From a virus: a stretch of DNA of 20,451 nucleotides. A program made the position numbers and the translations under genes. Location of the stretch: the IMG/VR virus record IMGVR_UViG_3300035689_000108, positions 1 through 20,451 of that record; one strand, written 5' to 3'. The notes beneath the pieces were generated by a model. It searched no databases, was not told the origin of the DNA, and saw nothing but the letters and a program-made list of their open reading frames with translations. Shown here piece after piece: positions 1 through 5,057 of the stretch. Position 1 is the stretch's first letter. Every line of letters begins with the position of its first letter.

Positions 1-579
1 AAAACCCTTGCGATAATAGTCTATATCATCAACAAATCTCATATTTTCAACTTTTTCATCGCTCCAAACTGGAATTGCAAGTGAATTTCCATAACGAAAA
101 TCAGGATTTCTACGAAAATGAACTTCGATTAACTTATCTCCAATGAATTCGCAGTTAATCCAGTCATAAGTTCCCTTTAGGTCTTTTAAAATCTCAGGAA
201 ATTCAACTTTTTGATCAATTTTTTCCCACTTTTTCCATTTATAATAAGGGTCATTCTCATCTCTAGTGCCAACGACAACCAATTCTGCCTTCTGCTGACA
301 AAAATCAATACTTAAATGCTCACCTTTAAAGATTTCACACCAAAACTCACCTGGATGAAATTGATCAGTGTGTTTTTCAATCCATTCATTACGAGCAAAA
401 CGCCCCATACCGAGCAAGTTCACCATCGGGCGAACAATATAAAAGTCGGGTTGAGGAACAGTAGTCCCAACAGGACCACATGTATACTCTAAAACCCGAC
501 TTAAAAACAATTTATTATAAACCCAGAGGTCTGACGGATGTATATTTTCCCATTCATCATTACCGTCTAGGTAATACAT
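1..579 (-). CDS. Conserved hypothetical protein, 3' end outside window
   Basis: An open frame of 193 codons runs from ATG at 579 off the left edge, so the C-terminus is missing. The protein begins MYYLDGNDEWENIHPSDLW. Near residues 145-175 it has a stretch reading CEFIGDKLIEVHFRRNPDF, which resembles the strand-rich C-terminal half of ATP-grasp proteins, where Glu and Arg/Asn bind ATP-Mg; this is only a resemblance. The start codon shares one base with the stop of the upstream gene (TAATG), so the two are probably translationally coupled. Function unknown. Confidence 0.75.
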   Translation of the reverse strand, partial: MYYLDGNDEWENIHPSDLWVYNKLFLSRVLEYTCGPVGTTVPQPDFYIVRPMVNLLGMGRFARNEWIEKHTDQFHPGEFWCEIFKGEHLSIDFCQQKAELVVVGTRDENDPYYKWKKWEKIDQKVEFPEILKDLKGTYDWINCEFIGDKLIEVHFRRNPDFRYGNSLAIPVWSDEKVENMRFVDDIDYYRKGF

Positions 580-731
580 TATCCCTTACCTTGCCCTCTA
601 TATTTTTTTCTAGCTCCATTACGAGAAGAGGCAGCGTATTTTGTTCCAGCTCCATCGCCTTGGCGAGACTTTTTAGGTGGTCCAGGACTATAAGACGTGC
701 GCTTATTCAATCCACCAGTTGCTTTTGCCAT
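579..731 (-). CDS. Small basic conserved cyanophage protein (50 aa)
   Basis: A 50-residue protein starting MAKATGGLNKRTSYSPGPPK. It is rich in Lys, Arg, Gly and Ser, has no hydrophobic segment and is probably unstructured; its charge suggests nucleic acid or ribosome binding, which is inference only. I recognise the sequence as a small hypothetical protein conserved in marine T4-like phages. It overlaps the upstream gene by 25 bases and its stop shares one base with the next ATG. That continuous overlap is the main support for such a short gene. Confidence 0.75.
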   Translation of the reverse strand: MAKATGGLNKRTSYSPGPPKKSRQGDGAGTKYAASSRNGARKKYRGQGKG

Positions 732-898
732 TTATGATTCTCCAATAAAATTTCAGTTTCAAGATCTTCAGGGGATGGAGAACCTGTCTGATAAAATTCA
801 ATCGACAGATCCTCCATTACATCGAAATATTCTTCTTCTGTGAGACTTGAATAAATTCGTCTTCCTTTACAAAGAATATTGTAACGTTCGTTAGACAT
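707..898 (-). CDS. Conserved hypothetical protein (63 aa)
   Basis: Starts MSNERYNILCKGRRIYSSLT. The ATG at 898 overlaps the stop of the glycosyltransferase gene (TGATG); an in-frame TTG one codon earlier is a less likely start. The middle is acidic (TEEEYFDVMEDLSIEFYQTG), and the whole looks like a small soluble alpha/beta protein. It is the middle gene of a chain 1656-898-731-579 read in one direction without gaps. Function unknown. Confidence 0.75.
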   Translation of the reverse strand: MSNERYNILCKGRRIYSSLTEEEYFDVMEDLSIEFYQTGSPSPEDLETEILLENHKWQKQLVD

Positions 899-1656
899 CA
901 AATCACTCTTGTTTTTTCGTGACCAACGCGGATGCGAGGATCACACCAGATTTCAAAACCTGCTTCCTTTGCATCCAAACAGAATGATACATCTTCTCCA
1001 CACATATCCTGAACTTGCCCAGATTCAAAGACTTGCATCTTTGGAGCAAACCAAGGATATTTCATTTCTGAATGTTCAAAGACTCCATTCTTAATCAACA
1101 ACCAACCAAAACCAGTATAGTCTACTGTGAATGGCTTTCTACGCTTTGAAATACTTTCAACAGTTTCATGATTCATCACACCACCATTGTTTCGGAAATC
1201 ATCTTCCTCTAACCAATGTGCCACTGAGGTTGTTACACCATCTTCAGTCGCATACCAACCAGCAGCAATGTCCTGATCCATTAGAACCAGTTGCCAAAAC
1301 TTTTCAGTGTTGAATACAATGTCAGAATCAATCCAAAGTTGCCAATCATATTTCAGTTTCCCATCCCAAGGTACCTGATCAGGTCCTCTCAGAACATTTG
1401 CTCCCAAACACTTACAGCGAGCAAAATTAACCATTGATGAATAATCTTGCGAAATCTGAATGCTAGCACCTGCTTGAACTAAATCAAAACAAAGTTGCAC
1501 GAAGTTCTTAAGATAAACATAAGAAACTCCTCTACCAGGCAGACAGAAAACAACTGACTTTCCTCGCACCATTTCTTTTGCCTTATTGTAATCCCATTCT
1601 TCAGCAGAATTACTTGGAGACGGTGCTTTTGCTTTTACTGTGAATCCTTTAGCCAT
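898..1656 (-). CDS. Glycosyltransferase, GT-A fold
   Basis: A 252-residue protein. The region around residues 35-60 (VVFCLPGRGVSYVYLKNF) fits the first Rossmann-like strand of a GT-A enzyme. WIDSDIVF near residues 108-115 is the DxD motif that binds a metal and nucleotide-sugar, and GEDVSFCLDAKEAGFEIWCD near 219-238 is the acceptor-side acidic motif typical of family-2-like enzymes. The sugar and the acceptor cannot be deduced; virion protein or host surface glycan modification are both possible. No SD-like sequence is obvious before ATG at 1656. The gene heads a four-gene coupled unit that continues to the left edge. Confidence 0.85.
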   Translation of the reverse strand: MAKGFTVKAKAPSPSNSAEEWDYNKAKEMVRGKSVVFCLPGRGVSYVYLKNFVQLCFDLVQAGASIQISQDYSSMVNFARCKCLGANVLRGPDQVPWDGKLKYDWQLWIDSDIVFNTEKFWQLVLMDQDIAAGWYATEDGVTTSVAHWLEEDDFRNNGGVMNHETVESISKRRKPFTVDYTGFGWLLIKNGVFEHSEMKYPWFAPKMQVFESGQVQDMCGEDVSFCLDAKEAGFEIWCDPRIRVGHEKTRVI

Positions 1657-1707
1657 AAGATAAAACGTTTACTTCAGTATCATACGTTATTATGTAGTGA
1701 ATGTCAA

Positions 1708-1878
1708 TCACTCCCGTTCTGAGAGAATTACTTCATCACCTTCGATTGAAAATTGAATCTCAGTATCTTCATACCATGAGAGTTCATTAACAATTTCTTC
1801 TGGAACAACAAGGTAGTACTCACCAGAAATTGGATCGACTTGTAGGGACTCAAAAATATCTCCGGAATTTTTTTTCAT
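1708..1878 (-). CDS. AbrB/MazE-like small protein (56 aa)
   Basis: Starts MKKNSGDIFESLQVDPISGE. Residues 19-54 follow the swapped-hairpin AbrB/SpoVT pattern: a strand (GEYYLVVP), then EEIVNELSWYEDTEI, then a strand pair (QFSIEGDEVILSE). Family members are DNA-binding dimers, including antitoxins such as MazE; no toxin partner is adjacent. A 13-base sequence (AAAAAATTCCGGA on this strand) occurs both in the start of the gene and upstream of its -10 box, which could be an autoregulatory operator. The 51-base gap to the glycosyltransferase gene makes co-transcription possible. Confidence 0.75.
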   Translation of the reverse strand: MKKNSGDIFESLQVDPISGEYYLVVPEEIVNELSWYEDTEIQFSIEGDEVILSERE

Positions 1879-1931
1879 TTGGTGTATTATATGCGACCTT
1901 TTTCAGAATTATATAGTATCCGGAATTTTTT
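1861..1931 (-). promoter_or_regulatory. Promoter of the AbrB-like gene with flanking direct repeat
   Basis: On the minus strand TATAAT lies at 1913-1908, 29 bases before the ATG, and a second TATAAT at 1891-1886 is only 7 bases before it. No good -35 box is visible. A 13-base direct repeat (AAAAAATTCCGGA) lies at 1931-1919 and again at 1873-1861, so both -10 boxes sit between the two copies. TCCGGA is itself a palindrome. Operator function is inferred. Confidence 0.5.
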
Positions 1932-2000
1932 GAATAGAGAGATATTGAGAGGTCGATCTGGGTCGTTTATAGCTTAGGGTAGTGGTGCGTTTTTATATCA

Positions 2001-2014
2001 CGGGGGCGCCCCCG
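2001..2014. repeat. Perfect 14-bp GC palindrome
   Basis: CGGGGGCGCCCCCG is its own reverse complement. It lies in the 213-base gene-free stretch 1879-2091, downstream of the 2092-2433 gene on the minus strand, and is followed in that direction by an AT-rich run. It may be the remains of a terminator at the left edge of the GC-rich block. Confidence 0.5.
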
Positions 2015-2091
2015 ATCGCGCACGGCGGCGGGGGACTGTCGTTCACGAACGAACGCATAAGGCGACCAACCCCCCACCAGACCCCAGAAGG

Positions 2092-2433
2092 TCAGAAGCG
2101 GACTGCCAGAGCAGAATGCCCGACGCGATCTGCCAGACGGTCACGGGCCGCGGCGATACGGTCGGCGCGATGCTGTGCCTTAGCGTTGCTAATGGTGCCC
2201 TTAAGATCAGCGACCATCTCACGACCCATCCCACCAACGGGATTCAGAGTGACCCCACGACCGACACACCGATCGCCGCTGCCCTGACCCCGACCACGAA
2301 CGGTGACGGATTCATCTCCATCACCACGGCGGACTTGCCCAACAGAAGCGCCACGCCCACGCTGACCCTGACGCTGCCAAAGTTCATCAGCACGGGGGTT
2401 GCGGCGGGGCAGGCGGGTAACGGTGTAGGTCAT
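2092..2433 (-). CDS. Arg/Gly-rich basic hypothetical protein (113 aa)
   Basis: Starts MTYTVTRLPRRNPRADELWQ. The first 65 residues are dominated by Arg and Gly (GQRGRGASVGQVRRGDGD, VRGRGQGSGDRCVGRG), like an RG-rich RNA- or DNA-binding tail. The last 40 form a predicted amphipathic helix (LKGTISNAKAQHRADRIAAA). The ATG at 2433 is set by the promoter-leader cassette at 2434-2464; the frame stays open upstream, but that part overlaps the -10 box. GC content is very high, as in the neighbours. Not recognised; nucleic-acid binding is inference. Confidence 0.65.
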   Translation of the reverse strand: MTYTVTRLPRRNPRADELWQRQGQRGRGASVGQVRRGDGDESVTVRGRGQGSGDRCVGRGVTLNPVGGMGREMVADLKGTISNAKAQHRADRIAAARDRLADRVGHSALAVRF

Positions 2434-2464
2434 CGGGGTGGGGTGGTGAACTGAGAGAATTGTA
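2434..2464 (-). promoter_or_regulatory. Promoter-leader cassette, CTCAGTTC type
   Basis: TACAAT at 2464-2459 is followed by TCTCTCAGTTCACC and the ATG after 25 bases. It is one of eight near-identical cassettes in this block. There is no convincing -35 hexamer. Confidence 0.7.
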
Positions 2465-2482
2465 GCACGGGCAGGGGGAGGG

Positions 2483-2662
2483 TCACCAGGTCGGCAGTGC
2501 CTCCTGTGCCTCATCGCGATGTGCCTCAGAGAACTGCCCTGCCCACGTGACGGCATCAGTTCCCCACGGCGGGGTCAGGCGGTTGAAGTTGGTGCCGTCG
2601 TTGCGGTAGGCGACCCAGATGGTCTGACGGTCGGTGAGGCGGGTGGCAGGAGAGAGGCGCAT
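2483..2662 (-). CDS. Hypothetical protein (59 aa)
   Basis: Starts MRLSPATRLTDRQTIWVAYR and ends with an acidic helix (FSEAHRDEAQEALPTW). The ATG is chosen because it lies 24 bases after the -10 box of its own cassette; a longer frame upstream runs through that promoter. Trp- and Arg-rich, no membrane segment. The pattern (an N-terminal strand pair followed by a helix) suits a small host-interacting protein, but I do not recognise it. Confidence 0.7.
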   Translation of the reverse strand: MRLSPATRLTDRQTIWVAYRNDGTNFNRLTPPWGTDAVTWAGQFSEAHRDEAQEALPTW

Positions 2663-2692
2663 TGGTTCGGGGTGTGAACTGAGAGAATTGTA
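2663..2692 (-). promoter_or_regulatory. Promoter-leader cassette, CTCAGTTC type
   Basis: TACAAT at 2692-2687, then TCTCTCAGTTCACACC and ATG at 2662. Just upstream of it GCACGTTCCGTGGC can form a short hairpin near the stop of the 2712-2957 gene. Confidence 0.7.
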
Positions 2693-2711
2693 GCACGTTC
2701 CGTGGCACAGA

Positions 2712-2957
2712 TCAGGCGACGGATTTGGCGGCAAGCATCAGGGCGTGGAATTTATGGAATTCGTGGGTCATGCCAGGGGAGAGCGTCGGGCGTCCCTTGC
2801 TGCCGTGAGCGGGAAGGTGGAAGGTCTGAGCGATGGCGGGATGGGTCACCTTGTCGTGACTGCCACCAGGTTTGATCGTGCCTCCTGATTTAATGATGAG
2901 GCGGCGGGCATCGCGGATCTTCAGGGGTTGCATCGGGTCCGTTGCTTTGGTTCCCAT
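2712..2957 (-). CDS. HicA-like protein (81 aa)
   Basis: After MGTKATDPMQPLKIRDARRL comes SGGTIKPGGSHDKVTHP and then FHLPAHGSKGRPTLSPG. The GSH-x-K-x-x-HP element followed by a Pro-x-His strand and a helix matches the double-stranded-RNA-binding-like fold of HicA toxins, mRNA interferases in which that His is catalytic. A start at ATG 2933 (MQPLKIRD) is also possible. No HicB-like antitoxin is visible next to it. It lacks the CTCAGTTC cassette of its neighbours; instead a strong GC hairpin ends 8 bases before the ATG. The toxin role is unproven. Confidence 0.7.
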   Translation of the reverse strand: MGTKATDPMQPLKIRDARRLIIKSGGTIKPGGSHDKVTHPAIAQTFHLPAHGSKGRPTLSPGMTHEFHKFHALMLAAKSVA

Positions 2958-2965
2958 AGCATAAA

Positions 2966-2991
2966 CCCCCCAGCGGCGAACCGTAGGGGGG
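2966..2991 (-). terminator. Hairpin terminator before the HicA-like gene
   Basis: Six C (2966-2971) pair with six G (2986-2991), and the inner GCGG/CCGT pairs around a CGAA loop. On the minus strand the stem is followed by TTTAT, so it can end transcription of the 3004-3147 gene. The G-rich 3' arm is also the only SD-like sequence before the HicA-like ATG, so the folded stem could hide its ribosome binding site. Confidence 0.6.
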
Positions 2992-3003
2992 CAATGGTCA
3001 GAT

Positions 3004-3147
3004 TCAGAATTGGATGGGTTCGGCGGTCGGTTCGCCGTCACCGTCCTGAGCGATGCGTTGTCCGTCAGAGAGTCCTTCCAGGATGCTCAGAATCTGGGAA
3101 CCGTTGCGACCCTGGCGGAGCAGGGAAAGGGCAAGGTCAAGGGTCAT
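3004..3147 (-). CDS. Small hypothetical protein (47 aa)
   Basis: Starts MTLDLALSLLRQGRNGSQIL. An amphipathic helix with a G-x-x-G-x-x-IL turn is followed by an acidic, Pro-containing tail (QDGDGEPTAEPIQF). The type is familiar from marine T4-like phages as an uncharacterised short protein. A CACAAT sequence precedes the start by only 12 bases, so its promoter is less clear than those of its neighbours; transcription may also come from the gene upstream. Confidence 0.65.
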   Translation of the reverse strand: MTLDLALSLLRQGRNGSQILSILEGLSDGQRIAQDGDGEPTAEPIQF

Positions 3148-3212
3148 GGGTATGCTAGGATTGTGAGTTGGTTTGGTGTGGGCGTCTTTCAGGGCGCACC
3201 CGTTCCCATGAG

Positions 3213-3377
3213 TCAGGCGGCGACCAGCAGATCCTCCTCCCAGCGGTAGAAGGTCAGAATCTCAGCGTAGGGGTCAACCTCCACAGTGGGGGCATTCGCT
3301 CTCATGATCGCTGCCTTGCACTGGGCGGCAATCTCATCAATGCTGAGGGCGCGGTCGGTGGCGGGGTTGTAGCGCAT
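3213..3377 (-). CDS. Small hypothetical protein (54 aa)
   Basis: Starts MRYNPATDRALSIDEIAAQC. Helical N-terminal half, then VEVDPYAEILTFYRWEEDLL. The ATG sits 25 bases after the -10 of its own cassette. Soluble, slightly acidic, one Cys. Not recognised. Confidence 0.7.
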   Translation of the reverse strand: MRYNPATDRALSIDEIAAQCKAAIMRANAPTVEVDPYAEILTFYRWEEDLLVAA

Positions 3378-3408
3378 GGTGTGGTTCGTTTGAACTGAGA
3401 GTATTGTA
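3378..3408 (-). promoter_or_regulatory. Promoter-leader cassette, CTCAGTTC type
   Basis: TACAAT at 3408-3403 followed by ACTCTCAGTTCAAACGAACC and ATG at 3377. Confidence 0.75.
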
Positions 3409-3418
3409 GAGCAGTTTA

Positions 3419-3437
3419 GGGTCAGTGCTCAGGACCC
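3419..3437. repeat. GC hairpin upstream of the 3378-3408 promoter
   Basis: GGGTC (3419-3423) pairs with GACCC (3433-3437). It lies between the stop-codon hairpin of the 3451-3627 gene and the next -10 box, the position where other cassettes also have a second GC hairpin. Confidence 0.5.
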
Positions 3438-3439
3438 GT

Positions 3440-3461
3440 ATGCCAGTTGATCAATCGGCAT
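3440..3461. repeat. GTGCCAGTT-family hairpin at a stop codon
   Basis: ATGCC and GGCAT arms flank a TTGATCAA palindrome. The TGA stop of the 3451-3627 gene lies in the centre. It is a diverged member of the hairpin family found between many genes here. Confidence 0.6.
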
Positions 3462-3627
3462 AGAGGGAGATGAAGTCCTCCACGAACTCCCGTGCCTCAT
3501 CGCCACTCATGCGGGAGATCATCTCACGGGCGACGGTCTCCCAGGAGAAGTCGTCTGCCAGGTCAAAGATGGCGCACCGTGCCTGAGAGGCGCTGAGGTT
3601 GGCGGCGGTGATCTGAGCGTAGGTCAT
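3451..3627 (-). CDS. Small acidic hypothetical protein (58 aa)
   Basis: Starts MTYAQITAANLSASQARCAI. An all-helical protein with many Asp and Glu (DLADDFSWETVAREMISRMS, then EFVEDFISLYAD). The ATG is fixed by its cassette, whose leader carries AAAGGAA as a good SD sequence. The start MTY is shared with the 2092-2433 product, but the rest is unrelated. I recognise the type as a cyanophage hypothetical protein. Function unknown. Confidence 0.75.
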   Translation of the reverse strand: MTYAQITAANLSASQARCAIFDLADDFSWETVAREMISRMSGDEAREFVEDFISLYAD

Positions 3628-3655
3628 GGGGTTCCTTTGAACTGAGAGTATTGTA
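3628..3655 (-). promoter_or_regulatory. Promoter-leader cassette, CTCAGTTC type with SD
   Basis: TACAAT at 3655-3650, then ACTCTCAGTTCAAAGGAACC and ATG at 3627 after 22 bases. The AAAGGAA is a clear SD sequence, so the cassette supplies both promoter and ribosome binding site. Confidence 0.8.
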
Positions 3656-3675
3656 AGGGGTCGGGGTGGGGTCTG

Positions 3676-3699
3676 AAGGGGTGGGTTGTGCCACCCCTT
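3676..3699. terminator. Hairpin between two small genes
   Basis: AAGGGGTGG and CCACCCCTT form a perfect 9-bp stem with a 6-base loop. It lies 6 bases beyond the stop of the 3706-3891 gene and before the next promoter. Without a T-run on the minus strand it is a weak terminator or a processing/stability element. Confidence 0.55.
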
Positions 3700-3705
3700 T
3701 GATTG

Positions 3706-3891
3706 TCACTCCATCCCCATCGCTTCCTTCAGGGCATTGTATGCCGCCAACCAGTGGGCGGCATCATCATGGTTGCCCTTGGTGCTCTCATCACAGGCGA
3801 TGCACAGGAGCGCGGTGCGGATGGTGCCCCACTTGCCTTCGGGCAGGGTGACGGTCGTCAGGGTCTCAGGGTTCCAGGGGGCAGCGGTCAT
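3706..3891 (-). CDS. Small hypothetical protein (61 aa)
   Basis: Starts MTAAPWNPETLTTVTLPEGK and continues as two helices (IRTALLCIACDESTKGNHDD, AAHWLAAYNALKEAMGME). Two Cys and two His are present, but not in a recognisable zinc pattern. Its own cassette lies 23 bases upstream. Not recognised. Confidence 0.7.
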   Translation of the reverse strand: MTAAPWNPETLTTVTLPEGKWGTIRTALLCIACDESTKGNHDDAAHWLAAYNALKEAMGME

Positions 3892-3920
3892 GGGAGGTCG
3901 TCTGAACTGAAAGTATTGTA
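3892..3920 (-). promoter_or_regulatory. Promoter-leader cassette, CTTTCAGTTC variant
   Basis: TACAAT at 3920-3915, then ACTTTCAGTTCAGACGACCT and ATG at 3891. One base differs from the CTCAGTTC core. Confidence 0.7.
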
Positions 3921-3933
3921 AGGGGTCTGGGGG

Positions 3934-4185
3934 TCAGAATGCCACCAGCTGGTCCAGATCCCATTGTGGCACACTGGCGACCCCATCGATCACGTAGGCG
4001 CCCTGATTCTTCCGCAACCAGGCGTTGATGTGCTTGGTGGTGGTGGCGCTCCACTGGTAGGCGGTGCGGATCCACCCTTTGCCAGGCACGATCGCGGCGA
4101 CGGGTTGATCATAGGAGAACAGGATGCAGGTCCCGTCTGCCAGGGTCACCTCAGTTTGGTTGCTGCCGACTTGCTGGACTTTCAT
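3934..4185 (-). CDS. Conserved hypothetical protein (83 aa)
   Basis: Starts MKVQQVGSNQTEVTLADGTC. An N-terminal beta-sheet is followed by WSATTTKHINAWLRKNQGAY and a C-terminal strand. The block around TTTKHIN-x-WL is familiar from cyanophage hypothetical proteins. ATG at 4185 is 24 bases after the -10 of a cassette with TATACT. No membrane segment. Function unknown. Confidence 0.8.
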   Translation of the reverse strand: MKVQQVGSNQTEVTLADGTCILFSYDQPVAAIVPGKGWIRTAYQWSATTTKHINAWLRKNQGAYVIDGVASVPQWDLDQLVAF

Positions 4186-4215
4186 GGTGGGGTCGTTTGA
4201 ACTGAGATCAGTATA
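4186..4215 (-). promoter_or_regulatory. Promoter-leader cassette, TATACT-GATCTCAGTTC variant
   Basis: CCCCTTATACT ending at 4210 is followed by GATCTCAGTTCAAACGACC and ATG at 4185. It is the same form as the one at 4948-4975, so two sub-families of the cassette exist. Confidence 0.75.
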
Positions 4216-4257
4216 AGGGGTCAGCGGTGCCCTTTGGGGCAGGGAGTGGACAGTGCC

Positions 4258-4416
4258 TCAGGTGTCCTCATCCTCCCCCAGAATGAACCCATCAACCCAT
4301 CCTGCTGTGTATCCGTCATCTTTGGTGAACAGGCGGATCTTAAGAAGTTTGGCGATTGCAAAGGGCAAACCGATCACCAGGGCTCCAGGGATGAGAATGG
4401 CAAGCAGTTCGGTCAT
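4258..4416 (-). CDS. Small membrane protein (52 aa)
   Basis: Starts MTELLAILIPGALVIGLPFA. One hydrophobic helix (about residues 4-24) is followed by a basic stretch (KLLKIRLFTK) and an acidic tail (GEDEDT), so the C-terminus is probably cytoplasmic by the positive-inside rule. Own cassette with SD 22 bases upstream. Function unknown; likely in the host inner or thylakoid membrane. Confidence 0.75.
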   Translation of the reverse strand: MTELLAILIPGALVIGLPFAIAKLLKIRLFTKDDGYTAGWVDGFILGEDEDT

Positions 4417-4444
4417 GGGGTTCCTTTGAACTGAGAGTATTGTA
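4417..4444 (-). promoter_or_regulatory. Promoter-leader cassette, CTCAGTTC type with SD
   Basis: TACAAT at 4444-4439, then ACTCTCAGTTCAAAGGAACC and ATG at 4416. Bases from -10 to ATG are identical to the cassette at 3628-3655. Confidence 0.8.
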
Positions 4445-4449
4445 GCGGG

Positions 4450-4614
4450 TCAGCGGGCGATCAGGTCGCCTGCAGTGTACAGTGCCTGAGCTGTCACAGT
4501 GCGGACGGGACGGATCGGTTCCCAGAGCAACCACAGCAGCAGAGCACCAACGGTCAGGCGAAGCATGGTAGCACGGTGGAAGTCAGCGGAGCGGGAACGG
4601 GTCAGGGATCGCAT
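4450..4614 (-). CDS. Small single-span membrane protein (54 aa)
   Basis: Starts MRSLTRSRSADFHRATMLRL at ATG 4614, which overlaps the stop of the upstream gene (TGATG). A second in-frame ATG at 4566 would give 38 residues. A basic N-terminus precedes a hydrophobic helix (LTVGALLLWLLWEPIRP), then a short helical tail. I recognise this as a conserved small cyanophage membrane protein. The stop is only 5 bases before the -10 of the next promoter. Confidence 0.75.
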   Translation of the reverse strand: MRSLTRSRSADFHRATMLRLTVGALLLWLLWEPIRPVRTVTAQALYTAGDLIAR

Positions 4615-4796
4615 CATGCGGGCAGGATGGAGTCCATCAATTCAACTTCGCGGGGTCCGTCAACGATCCATTCCTGCCACTCTTCAAACAGAGCATTCCT
4701 GGCGGCAACGTTGCCACTCTGCTGATGATGGTACATTGCGACCTTGACGGCGTGGATCAGGTCGTGGATCATGGCGGTGCGTTGGTTGTCGTTCAT
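4614..4796 (-). CDS. Small hypothetical protein (60 aa)
   Basis: Starts MNDNQRTAMIHDLIHAVKVA, all helical, with a His-rich segment (AMYHHQQSGNVAARNALFEE) and an acidic C-terminal half. The ATG at 4796 is 4 bases after the stop of the upstream gene; an earlier in-frame start would overlap that gene. Middle gene of a three-gene unit from the promoter at 4970. Not recognised. Confidence 0.7.
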   Translation of the reverse strand: MNDNQRTAMIHDLIHAVKVAMYHHQQSGNVAARNALFEEWQEWIVDGPREVELMDSILPA

Positions 4797-4800
4797 TGTA

Positions 4801-4947
4801 TCAGGCAGCAAGGTGAGCAGGGGAACCGCAGGAACGGTAGAAGTCTACCATGCGCTCCGCTTCCTCAAGGGTGGGGAACCATTGCGAGCGCCACTCACAG
4901 GCATTGTAGGGGACCTGGTAACGGACTTCGTAGCGGATCAGTGCCAT
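4801..4947 (-). CDS. Small hypothetical protein (48 aa)
   Basis: Starts MALIRYEVRYQVPYNACEWR. Beta-hairpin-like N-terminus, then a helix (TLEEAERMVDFYRSCGSP), the pattern of a small beta-beta-alpha domain. First gene after the promoter at 4948-4975. Not recognised. Confidence 0.7.
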   Translation of the reverse strand: MALIRYEVRYQVPYNACEWRSQWFPTLEEAERMVDFYRSCGSPAHLAA

Positions 4948-4975
4948 TGGGTTCGTTTGAACTGAGATCAGTATA
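4948..4975 (-). promoter_or_regulatory. Promoter-leader cassette, TATACT-GATCTCAGTTC variant
   Basis: CCCCTTATACT ending at 4970, then GATCTCAGTTCAAACGAACC and ATG at 4947 after 22 bases. It is preceded by a nested inverted repeat (4977-5043). Confidence 0.75.
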
Positions 4976-4976
4976 A

Positions 4977-5043
4977 GGGGTCAGGGGGGCAGGTCTACGG
5001 GGTGTGTGCCAGTTCAAAAGGTGGCACACGGGCGGCTGACCCC
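4977..5043. repeat. Nested inverted repeat at the right edge of the GC-rich block
   Basis: Outer arms GGGGTCAG (4977-4984) and CTGACCCC (5036-5043) are perfect. Inside, GTGTGCCA (5004-5011) and TGGCACAC (5022-5029) form the best copy of the recurring intergenic hairpin. Beyond the outer arms, GTATA on one side and GTATAC on the other extend the symmetry into the -10 box. On the minus strand it lies 14 bases after the stop of the 5058-5954 gene. Confidence 0.7.
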
Positions 5044-5057
5044 AGTATACCTAACTC

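Noticed and set aside
2043-2454. Alternative frames on both strands in the GC-rich block
   Set aside because: High GC leaves few stop codons, so long chance frames are expected. Only frames starting after a promoter-leader cassette were kept.
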